The notes beneath the pieces were generated by a model. That model was not told the origin of the DNA, ran no database searches, and saw only the letters and a list, made by a program, of their open reading frames with translations. Both the position numbers and the translations under genes were made by a program. From Polyangiaceae bacterium (lineage in GTDB: Bacteria > Myxococcota_A > Polyangia > Polyangiales > Polyangiaceae): a stretch of 64,000 nt of DNA. Every line of letters begins with the position of its first letter. Positions within the stretch are counted from its first letter, which is position 1. Positions 28,811 through 38,645 of this stretch are shown piece by piece. Location of the stretch: NCBI GenBank assembly GCA_016933275.1, contig JAFGBI010000303.1:1-64000 (forward strand), read 5' to 3'.

Positions 28811-29740
28811 CTACTCCTCGTCCCAGTCGTCCCAGTCCCGTTTCTTCTCGCGTCCACGCTTCGGACGGGTGATCTCGCCCTCGGGCGCCCCGCCGCGCTT
28901 CTTCTTCTTCTCCGGTCGATCCCCGCGGCGGCGCCCGTCGACCTTCCCGGACTCGAGGAAGGGCGGAGGGCCCGGCGCAACGGCAGGTGGACTTGAAACG
29001 CGGGGTGGCAGGGGCTCCCGGGACGGCCGCAAGCTCGGATCGTGGCGTTCGGGCCGCTCCGGACGTTCTCCGCGAGGATGGGCCAGGTTCACCATCAGAC
29101 GACGCCCGCCGAGGTCGACGTCCCGCAGCGCCGCGACGGCCTCGTTGGCAGCCTCGGTGGTCGCCATGGTGACGAAACCAAACCCGCGAGGTCTCCCGTC
29201 CGGACCCATCGGCAGATGGACGCGCGCCGGACAGGCCGCGCCATGTTGTTCGAACAGAGCCTCGACGTCAGCCAACGCACAGTCGTAGGGGAGATTGCCG
29301 ACGTACAGCGTTCGGTCTGCACCGCGGTCCGCTCCCACGGTCGGCCCAGGACCTGAACGCTCCGCGCCGTGAACCCGCGGACCTCCATCGCGAGACTCGG
29401 CACGGTCGTAGCCGCGGGGCGGACCCTCACGACCCTCACCTCGTTCGAATCCCCGCGGGGCCCCTTCGCGCCTCGGGGCCTCGGCCTGGAAGGGTCGAAC
29501 AGAGATCGATCGGCCCGCCTGGATCGACCCGTCAAGGGCGCGACGAGCTTGCGCCGCCTGCTCTGCGGACGCGAGGGTCACGAAGCCGAAGCCGCGCGGC
29601 CTACCCGTCATCCGATCGCGAGGCAAGCTCACGTCTGTCACCGTGCCGCCCGTCGCTGCGAAGATCTGTCGAAGCACATCCTCCGTGACGGAATCCGGCA
29701 AGCCCGCTACGAAGAGCTTCCGTTCATCCTCGGTCGCCAT
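28811..29740 (-). CDS. Tandem-RRM RNA-binding protein with Arg/Gly-rich linker and K/R-rich tail
   Basis: KLFVAGLPDSVTED...RGFGFVTL and RTLYVGNLPYDCALAD...RGFGFVTM (two RNP2/RNP1 pairs). Confidence 0.92.
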   Translation of the reverse strand: MATEDERKLFVAGLPDSVTEDVLRQIFAATGGTVTDVSLPRDRMTGRPRGFGFVTLASAEQAAQARRALDGSIQAGRSISVRPFQAEAPRREGAPRGFERGEGREGPPRGYDRAESRDGGPRVHGAERSGPGPTVGADRGADRTLYVGNLPYDCALADVEALFEQHGAACPARVHLPMGPDGRPRGFGFVTMATTEAANEAVAALRDVDLGGRRLMVNLAHPRGERPERPERHDPSLRPSREPLPPRVSSPPAVAPGPPPFLESGKVDGRRRGDRPEKKKKRGGAPEGEITRPKRGREKKRDWDDWDEE

Positions 29741-30065
29741 TGCTGCGAAACAATCCCGGTATCGTGTCGCGGCGACCGGCGCCGCGCGGCTTTCGGAGCA
29801 TCGAGGTCGGAAAACACGATACGTGGCGCAAGAACGCCGTCAAGTCACCTTTCGCAGCGCGCCCTCCCCCGCCTCTTCGACCCGGCTTCCGACCGCGAGG
29901 AAACCCACGCCCGCCGCAGAGCTCGGCTCCGAACCCAACCTGGGCTCGACGGACCAGCAAAAACATCGCTCTTTGCCCGAGCCCCGGGAACCGGTCGCGA
30001 GGTTGGCTGCTTCCCTGCACCTCTGGTCCGTGTATCCTGAAGCTTCGCCCGGCGCCCTCGACCCG

Positions 30066-30992
30066 ATGAAGACCCGTATCCTTGTCAATCCACGGGCCGG
30101 CAGCGGCGCCGCCGCGACAAGGGTGCCCGCGGTCGAGCTCTCCCTTCGCGAGCGGGGACACGTGGTGGACCTCGAGCGGACGCGAGGCCCCGGAGATGCA
30201 ACACGAATCATCCGGGAGGCCCGGGAGGAAGGGGTCGATTGCGTGGTCATCGTGGGTGGCGACGGGACGCTCAACGAGGCCTGCCAGGCATACCTCGACG
30301 ACCAAGGGCGGCTATTGGAGGGGCCGGAGCTTGCCATCGTCCCCGCTGGCACCGGGGGTGATTTCCGGAAGACCTTCGACCTGGGAACGGACACGGCCGC
30401 GGCGGTCGCCCGCATGGATGAGTCGCCGGGTCGGCGGGTCGACCTCGGCGTCGCGGAGTTCAGGGACCACCGTGGAACGCCCACGCGCCGGGCCTTCGTG
30501 AACATCCTGAGCTTCGGTCTCGGCGGACTGACGGACCGCGTCGTCGCTGGCGGCCCCAAGTGGGTCGGCGGACGGGTGGCCTTCTTCACCGGCGCCCTGA
30601 GGGCGCTGTTCGCCTACCAGAACCTCCCCGTGCGCTTGACGGTCGATGGAGCCTCCTGCCTCGAGGCGCCCATCCTCAACGTGGCGATCGCCAACGGCCG
30701 GTACTTCGGCGCCGGGATGAAGATCGCGCCAGAGGCCGATCCGAGCGATGGCCAGTTCGACGTCGTGGCGCTCTACGACCTCACGCGAGCTCAGGGGCTG
30801 GGACTCGCCTACAAGATCTATCGAGGAACCCACCCCGGCTCACCGGGCGTCCGTGTCGCGACAGGCCGAGAGATCCATGCTGCCCCCGCCCGCAGCTCCT
30901 TGGAGGTCCTGATCGATCTCGATGGAGAGACACCTGGCCGGCTTCCGTTGGACGCCCGCATCATCCCGGGGGCGCTTCGCTTCCGCATCTAG
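30066..30992 (+). CDS. Diacylglycerol kinase-family lipid kinase
   Basis: RILVNPRAGSG, VIVGGDGTLNE, PAGTGGDF, NVAIANGRYFGAGMKIAPEADPSDGQFD. Confidence 0.9.
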   Translation: MKTRILVNPRAGSGAAATRVPAVELSLRERGHVVDLERTRGPGDATRIIREAREEGVDCVVIVGGDGTLNEACQAYLDDQGRLLEGPELAIVPAGTGGDFRKTFDLGTDTAAAVARMDESPGRRVDLGVAEFRDHRGTPTRRAFVNILSFGLGGLTDRVVAGGPKWVGGRVAFFTGALRALFAYQNLPVRLTVDGASCLEAPILNVAIANGRYFGAGMKIAPEADPSDGQFDVVALYDLTRAQGLGLAYKIYRGTHPGSPGVRVATGREIHAAPARSSLEVLIDLDGETPGRLPLDARIIPGALRFRI

Positions 30993-31009
30993 CGGCATCA
31001 CCATCTGGT

Positions 31010-31930
31010 TCAGCTGCGAGCGGCACGGGCGGCGCGACGAGCCGCCCGTCGCTGGGACGGGGAACCGCGCGGGGGCGCGCCGAGCCCGCGAACGGGTCCC
31101 GCGGCGGCCAGCACGAGCGAGTCGTCCTCGTCGGGGGACGACCGGTGCATGAGGTGCCAAAGGAACCCAACGCCGACGACCACCAGCACGATCGACAACC
31201 ACTGCGCCGGTGTCAGCGCGAAGTACCGCGCATCACCCACCCGCAGAAAATCCAGGGCGAACCGCACGGGTGCGTAATAGAGCGCCATCGTGGCAATGAA
31301 GAACCCCCACGGACGGCGGCGCCGCCGGAGGAGGAGGAACGCCACCGCGAGGGGGATGGTGAGCACCATCTCGTACAGGCCGAGGTCATAGCGGCCCCCG
31401 TTGGGAAACTGGACCGCGAACCAAGCATCGCTCTCGAGTCCCGGATGGTCGTGGGCCACGGAACAACCCATACGCCCGAACACCCATCCGACGGGGAGCG
31501 CGCTGGCCAGCACATCGGCATAGGGCAGTACCCGCTGCCCCGAACGGGCGCGCCAGACGAACGCACCCACCACCCCGCCGATGAAGCCCGCGAAGCTGCT
31601 CAATCCATCCCAGACCCGAAGCACCACCAGCGGGTCCTCGACGAGCTCGCGTGGTCGGTAGAACAAGACCTCCAAGACGTGGCCGATGATGAACCCGAGC
31701 CCGACCACCCAGGTGATGAACGATCCCATTCGCTTCTCGTCGAGCCCGACGCGCCGCGCCTGTCGCACGGCAAGGTACGCACCGAGGTAGACCCCGACGG
31801 CGACGAGCACGCCAAACGGCTGGATCGCGATGGGGATTGGGGGAAAACCACCACCGAGCGCGCCTTCTGGGACCAACGTGAGGACGAGGCGTTCGGTCGG
31901 GATGTACGGGATCAGGGGATCGAGAGCCAC
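31010..31930 (-). CDS. lgt: Prolipoprotein diacylglyceryl transferase
   Basis: IGHVLEVLFYRP..SSFAGFIGG, GRMGCSVAHDHPG, polytopic. Confidence 0.9.
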   Translation of the reverse strand: MALDPLIPYIPTERLVLTLVPEGALGGGFPPIPIAIQPFGVLVAVGVYLGAYLAVRQARRVGLDEKRMGSFITWVVGLGFIIGHVLEVLFYRPRELVEDPLVVLRVWDGLSSFAGFIGGVVGAFVWRARSGQRVLPYADVLASALPVGWVFGRMGCSVAHDHPGLESDAWFAVQFPNGGRYDLGLYEMVLTIPLAVAFLLLRRRRRPWGFFIATMALYYAPVRFALDFLRVGDARYFALTPAQWLSIVLVVVGVGFLWHLMHRSSPDEDDSLVLAAAGPVRGLGAPPRGSPSQRRAARRAARAARS

Positions 31931-31943
31931 GGGAGGAGGGTTT

Positions 31944-32972
31944 CTACCACGGGGGGGCGATGATTCCAGCCTCGGCTCCGGGCCCAGAGTCTGCCGCCTT
32001 GTCCTCAGACACCACCGGCTCCACGACGACCCGATCCTCCTCGGTGTTCACCGGAGCAGCGATCATGGTGACCCGCACCCCGTCGCAGGTTCGGACGAGC
32101 ACGGTCGGGCTGGTCGCGGCAGTCGCGCAGCGCGCCGCGGGAAGGACCCGCTCGAGCGCGTTCTCGGCGACCGTCAGCGCCACCGCAACTGCCTCGAGGC
32201 GGGCGAGCGGATCGTCAGGAGCCACGGGTCTGAGCGACACTGCCTCCGCCACCCGGTTCCAGAGCTCCGGACCAGTCAGCACCGCACGAGCGACCCGTCC
32301 GCGTTCGAGCTCGACGACCACGTCGAAGATCGCTTGCCGGCTCGATAGCGCCCCTGCCTCCGGGACTGCATAGTCCAGGCTCAACGTCTTCGCGCAACGA
32401 CCGCCGACACAGCGCGCCATGGGCCGCAGGATCCGCCAATGGTGCAGGAACGTCGAATCGAGCTCGGAGGTCGGGGCGCCCCAGGTCCGGATCCCAGCGA
32501 GCAACTGGATGAATCGGGTCACCTCGACCAAGAGGATCTGCCTGCCGCGCTGGGCTGCGTCGAGCTCGGCCGCGATCTCACGAGCCCGAAGCTCGAAGCG
32601 TTGCTCCCGCTCCCGTGCATACTCCCGAGCGAGCTCGAGCTCACGGACTCGACGCGCAACCTCGCCATGGTGGAGCCCCTGCGGAAGCGCCGCGAGGTAC
32701 GCACGAAGCCTCGGCAAGCTGTCGTAGGACTCCGCCCAGTAGCGAGCCTCTTCGGCTCGGTACCATCGCCCCAACTCCTCGGTCCAAACCCCGCCGGGAT
32801 AGCGGTTGAGGTACGCATGGGCGGCGGTGAGCCTCTCCTCGACGGTTTCGGCAGTGCGAACCTCGCGGTAAGCTGCGTATTCTGCCGGCCGGGCACCGAG
32901 GCGCCGAAGCCCAGCACAACCGGTGACCACCAGCGCGAAGACCAGCAGCCCCAAAGCCACCCGTCGGCTCAC
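31944..32972 (-). CDS. Hypothetical lipoprotein
   Basis: Lipobox FALVVTGC; helical charged N-terminal half. Confidence 0.75.
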   Translation of the reverse strand: MSRRVALGLLVFALVVTGCAGLRRLGARPAEYAAYREVRTAETVEERLTAAHAYLNRYPGGVWTEELGRWYRAEEARYWAESYDSLPRLRAYLAALPQGLHHGEVARRVRELELAREYAREREQRFELRAREIAAELDAAQRGRQILLVEVTRFIQLLAGIRTWGAPTSELDSTFLHHWRILRPMARCVGGRCAKTLSLDYAVPEAGALSSRQAIFDVVVELERGRVARAVLTGPELWNRVAEAVSLRPVAPDDPLARLEAVAVALTVAENALERVLPAARCATAATSPTVLVRTCDGVRVTMIAAPVNTEEDRVVVEPVVSEDKAADSGPGAEAGIIAPPW

Positions 32973-33382
32973 TTCCCCTCCGGTGGCGGACAGAAGTCAC
33001 ACTCGGTGGGCAGGCGGGGCGAGTCGTCGTCAACATAGGTCGCGAAGGCACCGCATGCGGCGGCCTCGATCGCCCGCAGACAGACCTCCCCATCGTGGAC
33101 GAGAGGGACGCAGTCTTCCGGGAACGCCGTTGGGTTCGTCTCCGCCCCGAAACACGCATCGCGACAGGCCTGCGTGCCAAGCGAGCACCGGGTGCACTGC
33201 TCGCACTCGATCTCGCGCAGTTGCTGGAAGAAGCGGGCGGGCTCCAGCGTCTCCCTGGGTTGGCCGCACCCCCCCACGTCGCCGGGCACGGCTCCGAGGC
33301 TCCCAAACACGACGAGGACAACGCCGGCCAGGCGCAGCTCCAGGCGGACCGGGATCTCCGCGGACCGGGGGCTCATCGCCAC
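32969..33382 (-). CDS. Hypothetical Cys-rich exported protein
   Basis: Cys spacing CEQCTRCSLGTQACRDACFG...CVPL..CLRAIEAAACG...CDFC; overlaps next ORF by 4 nt. Confidence 0.6.
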   Translation of the reverse strand: MAMSPRSAEIPVRLELRLAGVVLVVFGSLGAVPGDVGGCGQPRETLEPARFFQQLREIECEQCTRCSLGTQACRDACFGAETNPTAFPEDCVPLVHDGEVCLRAIEAAACGAFATYVDDDSPRLPTECDFCPPPEGK

Positions 33383-34032
33383 ACCTCGTAGTCGACGACT
33401 CCGCCCAGCGAGAGGCCAACGAGGGGGATAGCCGTTCGCTCACGCTCATGCGTCGCCGCCCCGAAGAACAGGCTGCCCGAAAGCTCGGCCGTCAGACCCA
33501 AGCCCGCACGGGCATACCAGGCAGCCGCGATCGCCGTCTCGATCCCGGTCGTCACGTCAGGATTGAGGACGACTGGAACGCCAAGCCGCCCCCGCGCGTG
33601 CCATCGCGGTCCTGGACGCCATAAGGCAAGGTAGGCTGGCGTCACCACGTGTTGGGACACCCCAGTGAGCGCCGACGAGAACCCAACGGTCGAGCCGTGC
33701 TGCAGCCCCCCAACGGGTCCTCGGGTCCATCCGAGGGCGAGGTCGAGGTAGGGCGCCGTCACCGAGACGGACTCGGCGGTCTTTCCGAGCGGAGTGGACA
33801 GTCGATACGGATTGTTGAGGCGGAGGGCGCGGCCCATCATGACCGTGCCGATCCAACGCCCCACCGCACCCCGAGGTGGGAGGGGCGTCACCGCCACCGC
33901 CCCTCCGGATGGCTCGGGATCACCTCGCCCGCTCACGCGAGGATTCGAGGTAGCCACCCCCGACGCCACCGGCTCGACCGCTCCCGCACCGCACACGCCA
34001 AGAACCACGGCGGCCACGACGAGCGCGGACAT
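33373..34032 (-). CDS. Hypothetical exported protein, probably outer membrane
   Basis: Signal peptide MSALVVAAVVLGVCGAGA; start trimmed to clear pepP. Confidence 0.6.
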   Translation of the reverse strand: MSALVVAAVVLGVCGAGAVEPVASGVATSNPRVSGRGDPEPSGGAVAVTPLPPRGAVGRWIGTVMMGRALRLNNPYRLSTPLGKTAESVSVTAPYLDLALGWTRGPVGGLQHGSTVGFSSALTGVSQHVVTPAYLALWRPGPRWHARGRLGVPVVLNPDVTTGIETAIAAAWYARAGLGLTAELSGSLFFGAATHERERTAIPLVGLSLGGVVDYEVWR

Positions 34033-34039
34033 CCCTGGC

Positions 34040-35329
34040 CTACGGTGCGCAGGCAGCCTCGATGGCCTCCACCGACTTGGGCGCGGCCGAAGTGAGCACC
34101 AGCGCACCATCGCTCGACACCAGTACATCGTCTTCGATGCGCACGCCAATCCCCGCGAAGGGGCCGGCTTCCCCGCTCGATGCGAAATAAAGCCCCGGTT
34201 CGACCGTGATCACCATCCCCTCCTTGAGCCGGCAGGGACCCTCAGCGTCGCTATAGACGCCCGCATCGTGGACATCAAGACCCAAAAAATGGCTGGTCCG
34301 GTGCATGTAGTACGGCTTTACGCGCTCCTCCTCGATCGCGGTGGCGACCGGTCCCTGGACGAGCCCAAGGTCGACGAGACCGCGAGTGAGCACCTCGACC
34401 GCAGCGCCGTGAACGATGTCGAGCGTGACCCCCGGACGCACGGCCTGCACCGCGGCTCCCTGCGCCGCCAACACCAGCTCGTAGATCTCGGCCTGCGCCG
34501 ACGTGAATCGGCCGCAGACCGGAAAGGTACGCGTCACGTCGGCCGCATAGTGCATGTACTCGCAACCCGCATCGATGAGCACCAGGTCTCCCGCCTCGAA
34601 CCGCCCATCGTTCCGGTCATAATGGAGGATCGTCGCATTTTTGCCCCCGGCAACGATGGGCGGATAGGCGGGACGCCGAGCACCCCCAGCTCGGAACTCC
34701 GCGAGGAGCACGGCCTCGATCTCCGCCTCGCTGACCCCGGCCCGGGCCCGCTGCATCGCGGCTCGGTGGGCGGCACAGGTGATCGCTATGGCTCGCTCCA
34801 TCTCGGCGAGTTCGGCCGCAGACTTGATGCTGCGTAGCGGTCCGAGGACGGTGCCCGGATCGACGATCGCGTGGGGCGAGAACACCCCCTGCCGGGCCCT
34901 CGCCCGCACTCGGTCGACCGCCTCGAGCACACGGTCATCGAGCCGCCGGTCCCTACCGAGCCGAAAAAACAGCCGCGACACGTTCTCGAGCAGCTTCGGG
35001 AGCTCGGCCTCGAGCTCGGCCAGGGGGAACGCGGCGTCGACCCCCAACGCATCCGGCGCACCCTCCACGCCGACACGCGGGCCGTACCATCGCTCTCGCT
35101 CGGGATCCCGCGGACGGACGAAGACCACACACGGCCGCTCAGCACCCGATCTCAAGACGAGCACCGCGTCCGGCTCGTCGAACCCCGTCAAGTACCAGAA
35201 GTCCGAATCCTGACGGAACGGCTCCCCAACCCCACCGTATGCGCCCTCGCGCCGCGCCGGGACGACCATGACTCCAGGATGGATGGCCGCTAGGACGGCG
35301 GCGCGGCGAGCGGCGTGTTCCCCATGCAT
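34040..35329 (-). CDS. pepP: Xaa-Pro aminopeptidase (M24)
   Basis: DAGCEYMHYAADVTRTFPVCGRFT, HRTSHFLGLDVHDAG, ITVEPGLY, GIRIEDDVLV-like motifs. Confidence 0.93.
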   Translation of the reverse strand: MHGEHAARRAAVLAAIHPGVMVVPARREGAYGGVGEPFRQDSDFWYLTGFDEPDAVLVLRSGAERPCVVFVRPRDPERERWYGPRVGVEGAPDALGVDAAFPLAELEAELPKLLENVSRLFFRLGRDRRLDDRVLEAVDRVRARARQGVFSPHAIVDPGTVLGPLRSIKSAAELAEMERAIAITCAAHRAAMQRARAGVSEAEIEAVLLAEFRAGGARRPAYPPIVAGGKNATILHYDRNDGRFEAGDLVLIDAGCEYMHYAADVTRTFPVCGRFTSAQAEIYELVLAAQGAAVQAVRPGVTLDIVHGAAVEVLTRGLVDLGLVQGPVATAIEEERVKPYYMHRTSHFLGLDVHDAGVYSDAEGPCRLKEGMVITVEPGLYFASSGEAGPFAGIGVRIEDDVLVSSDGALVLTSAAPKSVEAIEAACAP

Positions 35330-35427
35330 CAGTGGTGACTCCGGCTCCACATACCTAGCACGGCGCAGTACGACGGGAAGCGCCGTTGCCGTTTGACGGG
35401 CCGGGGTCGCCACGGTAGAGCGGCCGG

Positions 35428-35874
35428 GTGGAGAGCGAGCCTCCGGTTGGCGATGAAAGGGACCGCGAACGGGGCCGTCCCGATCGCATTCTTCCGGAAC
35501 TCCTCAAGCGAGCCTTCGAGGTTGGCGTAGGCAAGTTGGCGGACGGACCCGAGACCGTACGTTCGTTCGTGCACGAGCTGAGGTTCCCCAAGGAGGTCCT
35601 CAGCATCCTGGTGACCCAGCTCGAAGAGACGAAGCAGGGGATGTCCAGCGCCGTCGCCAAGGAGGTCCGCGAGTTTCTGGCGCAAACCAACCTCGGCGAG
35701 CAGCTCGCAACGGCGCTGAGCCGGCTCTCGCTGGAGGTGAAGACGGAGATACGGTTCGTGCCCAATGACGCAGTGACGAAGCCACCAGCATCGACGGAGG
35801 TTCGAATGGGTCGAACCCCGAGCGATCCCCCGGTTGGCTCACCCCAGCGCGCGAAGGACGATGACCTTGGCTAA
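35428..35874 (+). CDS. Conserved hypothetical protein
   Basis: 148-aa ORF ILPELLKRAFEVGVGKLADGPETVRSFVHELRFPKEVL... Confidence 0.65.
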   Translation: MESEPPVGDERDRERGRPDRILPELLKRAFEVGVGKLADGPETVRSFVHELRFPKEVLSILVTQLEETKQGMSSAVAKEVREFLAQTNLGEQLATALSRLSLEVKTEIRFVPNDAVTKPPASTEVRMGRTPSDPPVGSPQRAKDDDLG

Positions 35875-36322
35875 ACCACTCGGTGCAGGGAGCGAAATCG
35901 ATGCCTGGTGCACGAAGTGCCGAATGGACCTCGGACACCGCATCGTGGCCATGCTGGACGGGCGACCCAAGCGGGTCGAGTGCCAGACGTGCGGCTCGCA
36001 ACACAACTATCGCCCAGCCAAGACGGGCAAGGGGACTCCGGCCTCCCGCACTCGCCCCCCAGCGGCCAGTGGGGGAACCGGGGGCGGCTCGGCCCATCGT
36101 GCCAAGGTGGAGGCCTCACGGCGTGCGGATTGGGAGGCGCATGTCCTGGGGCAGGCCGCCACCGCGTTCTCGCGCTTCTCGATCGAACGCACCTACGCCG
36201 TCGGTGAGCTGGTGCTCCACCGGAAGTTCGGCGAGGGGTATGTCGTCGAGCTGCTCGAGGGGAAGAAGGTGTCCATCATGTTCGGCGATGGGCTCCGAAC
36301 CCTGGTGCATGGACAAAAATGA
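35861..36322 (+). CDS. CxxC zinc-ribbon protein with C-terminal HRKFGEGYV (UvrD-tail/CarD-like) motif
   Basis: WCTKCRMDLGHRI...RVECQTCGSQHNYR; LVLHRKFGEGYVVELLEGKKVSIMFGDGLRTLVH. Confidence 0.75.
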   Translation: MTLAKPLGAGSEIDAWCTKCRMDLGHRIVAMLDGRPKRVECQTCGSQHNYRPAKTGKGTPASRTRPPAASGGTGGGSAHRAKVEASRRADWEAHVLGQAATAFSRFSIERTYAVGELVLHRKFGEGYVVELLEGKKVSIMFGDGLRTLVHGQK

Positions 36323-36346
36323 GGACGGCACCCCCGTGCCCCCGGC

Positions 36347-37093
36347 TCACTGGCTGGGGCATGACCCGGCCGGCACCGGAAACCGTCGCCGGAGACCCGC
36401 CAGCTCGACGCGAGTGAGTGGGCGCCATTGGCCGGGAGCGAGGTCCGTGCACCCGATCCCCGCAAAGGAGACGCGTACCAGGCGGAGCACGTTCTGCCCG
36501 GCTGCCTCGCCAAGCCGACGGACCTGTCGGTTGCGCCCTTCGTGTAGCACGATCGAGAGCCAGGCCTTGTTTCCGTTCGTGCGCGCGAGGGATACCGCCG
36601 CGGGCTGGGTCCATCTCCCGTCGATGAAAATGGGACGACGCCAGAGCGCGAGCTCCCGCTCAGCAACGGGCCCGCGGACCTTCGCCAGGTATTCCTTCTC
36701 GACCCGTGAGCGCGGGTGGCCGAGCTTGGCCGCGAGCTCGCCGTCGTTCGTCAGGAGCAGCACTCCACTGGTGTGGTAGTCGAGCCGCCCAACCGGCACC
36801 ACACGAATCCCGATCGCGCGCACGTGGGCAGCGACCGTCGGCCGTCCCTCGGGGTCCCGCAAGGTCGTGACCATCCCGCGGGGCTTGTGCAGCACGAAAT
36901 AGACGAGCGGCTCGGGCTCGATCCGTCGCCCGTCCACCTCGACGACCTCGCGCTCCGAGTCGACCGTCACCCCGAGCTCACGCACGATCCTCCCGGCGAC
37001 CGCCACCCGGCCGTCGCGAATCAGTGCCTCGGCCCCGCGGCGTGACGCGACCCCCGCCCGAGCCAGGATCTTCTGCAGGCGATCGCAGCTCAT
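36347..37093 (-). CDS. Pseudouridine synthase, RsuA/RluB family
   Basis: S4 domain, LHKPRGMVTT, VGRLDYHTSGVLLLTNDGELA, EGRNRQVRR. Confidence 0.93.
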   Translation of the reverse strand: MSCDRLQKILARAGVASRRGAEALIRDGRVAVAGRIVRELGVTVDSEREVVEVDGRRIEPEPLVYFVLHKPRGMVTTLRDPEGRPTVAAHVRAIGIRVVPVGRLDYHTSGVLLLTNDGELAAKLGHPRSRVEKEYLAKVRGPVAERELALWRRPIFIDGRWTQPAAVSLARTNGNKAWLSIVLHEGRNRQVRRLGEAAGQNVLRLVRVSFAGIGCTDLAPGQWRPLTRVELAGLRRRFPVPAGSCPSQ

Positions 37094-37150
37094 GCGAACG
37101 GCACCGCCGTGATCGTCACCAACCCTGACACCTTCCCCCCGGCGGGAGGT

Positions 37151-37909
37151 TCACCGCTTGCGTGCACTGACGCGAGCATCGGTGGGTCCCGCGTCGGCCT
37201 CCGACTGCTCCGCCTCGCGCCGCTCCTTCTCTCGCTTCTCCTCCGCTTCCATCTCGCGCCGCTCCGCATCCCGGAATGCCACCTCGTCGCGATCCCACCG
37301 GTCCACCTTGCCGTCGCCGTCGATGTCCACCCCGCGGCGCTGCAGCCTCCCGTCCTCGTAGATCTCCCACGTGTCGGTTCGACCGTCGAAATCGTCGTCG
37401 AGCTCGGCCCGGAGCTTCTTGCCGTGCACGTAGACGCGCTTCTCGTCGGGCTGCCCATCGCGGTTACGATCCACTTGGAGCTCGGCAACCCGGCCAGTAG
37501 CGAAGGTCGTCCACGTGTCGATCTTGCCATCGTAGTCCGTGTCAGCCATCTCCTTCAGCGGGTCGCCATCGTCGTCGTAGGTTCGAACGACGTCCTTGAT
37601 TCCATCCAGGTTCTGATCGACCTCGCGGCACAGGAGGACACGGTGCGCGTCGTCCCCCCGCCCGACGACGGCATAGACGCGACGGATGTTGGGCTGGATG
37701 GCCCGAGAACTGGCGGTTTCCTCGACTTCCCGATCCACCCTCCCCTCGTGAGCACAACGGGATCGGTCGTCCTCCGTCTCGATTGCGGAAGCGGCTCGAG
37801 CGGCCGCTGGTGCCTCTGAGGTCGCCTGCTTCTGTTTGGCGCAGGCATAGACGACAAGGGATGCGGCCAGAGTCAGGGCCGCCAAGGAACCCCAAGCATC
37901 ACTTGCCAT
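37151..37909 (-). CDS. Hypothetical exported protein with DxDxDG calcium-binding-like repeats
   Basis: NRDGQPDE, DDDFDGRTDTW, DIDGDGKVDRWDRDE. Confidence 0.7.
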   Translation of the reverse strand: MASDAWGSLAALTLAASLVVYACAKQKQATSEAPAAARAASAIETEDDRSRCAHEGRVDREVEETASSRAIQPNIRRVYAVVGRGDDAHRVLLCREVDQNLDGIKDVVRTYDDDGDPLKEMADTDYDGKIDTWTTFATGRVAELQVDRNRDGQPDEKRVYVHGKKLRAELDDDFDGRTDTWEIYEDGRLQRRGVDIDGDGKVDRWDRDEVAFRDAERREMEAEEKREKERREAEQSEADAGPTDARVSARKR

Positions 37910-38645
37910 CCGAGCCCTCCTCGCCCTTGGCGTTCTCGACCTCGGTCGGCAGGGAATCGGGACGCTGGAAATCGGGAGATTTGTGGCGGAACTCATCGCG
38001 CGCCGGGGGAACATAACCGGACTCGCAGAGATCGACGCCAGATTGCGCGTCACGCTTGCCATCTCCGTTCGCATCGCCGTACATCATCGGGCAGTCTGGC
38101 TTCTTGGCGTTGGGATACTCCCACCACTCGTCAATCCTCCCGTCACCGTTCCCGTCCCGTTCCGATCGCGCGATCTTGCCACCCTTCAGGTAGTGCCAGG
38201 TGTCGATCTGCCCGCCAACGGTGGTTGCCTGGCGGATCTCCGTCAGGTACCCGTTCACGTAGATGCGCACCTCCGTGACGGCGGCATCCCGACTGTACGC
38301 GTACTCACGGCGTCGCACCCGCCCGCGATCGTCGAAGTAGGTGAAGATATCGGGTACGCCATCGCGGTTCAGGTCGACCGCCTGGCACACCGGCTTCCCC
38401 GTCCGCTTGACGGTGCTGATCTCGGGGCGACCGTCGCCGTCCGCGTCGAGCTTCTCTTCGGCGCGATCGAGAGGGCAGTCCTCATGGGCGACGGCAGCCG
38501 GCGTGACCCCCTCCTGGTGGGCCAATCGAGCCGCCCGCCGGGATGAGGAGTTACAACCTAGTTGCAATCCTACCGAGATGGCCATGAGTGAGAGGAGGGG
38601 AGGGACGAACCCGCAGGAGAGGCGACTGCCCCGCCAACCCCGCAC
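37899..38645 (-). CDS. Hypothetical lipoprotein with DxDxDG repeats (paralogue of the downstream gene)
   Basis: GTG start gives signal VRGWRGSRLSCGFVPPLLSLMAISVGLQLGC; DADGDGRPEI, DLNRDGVPDI, DGNGDGRIDEWW, DANGDGKRD. Confidence 0.7.
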   Translation of the reverse strand: MRGWRGSRLSCGFVPPLLSLMAISVGLQLGCNSSSRRAARLAHQEGVTPAAVAHEDCPLDRAEEKLDADGDGRPEISTVKRTGKPVCQAVDLNRDGVPDIFTYFDDRGRVRRREYAYSRDAAVTEVRIYVNGYLTEIRQATTVGGQIDTWHYLKGGKIARSERDGNGDGRIDEWWEYPNAKKPDCPMMYGDANGDGKRDAQSGVDLCESGYVPPARDEFRHKSPDFQRPDSLPTEVENAKGEEGSDGK

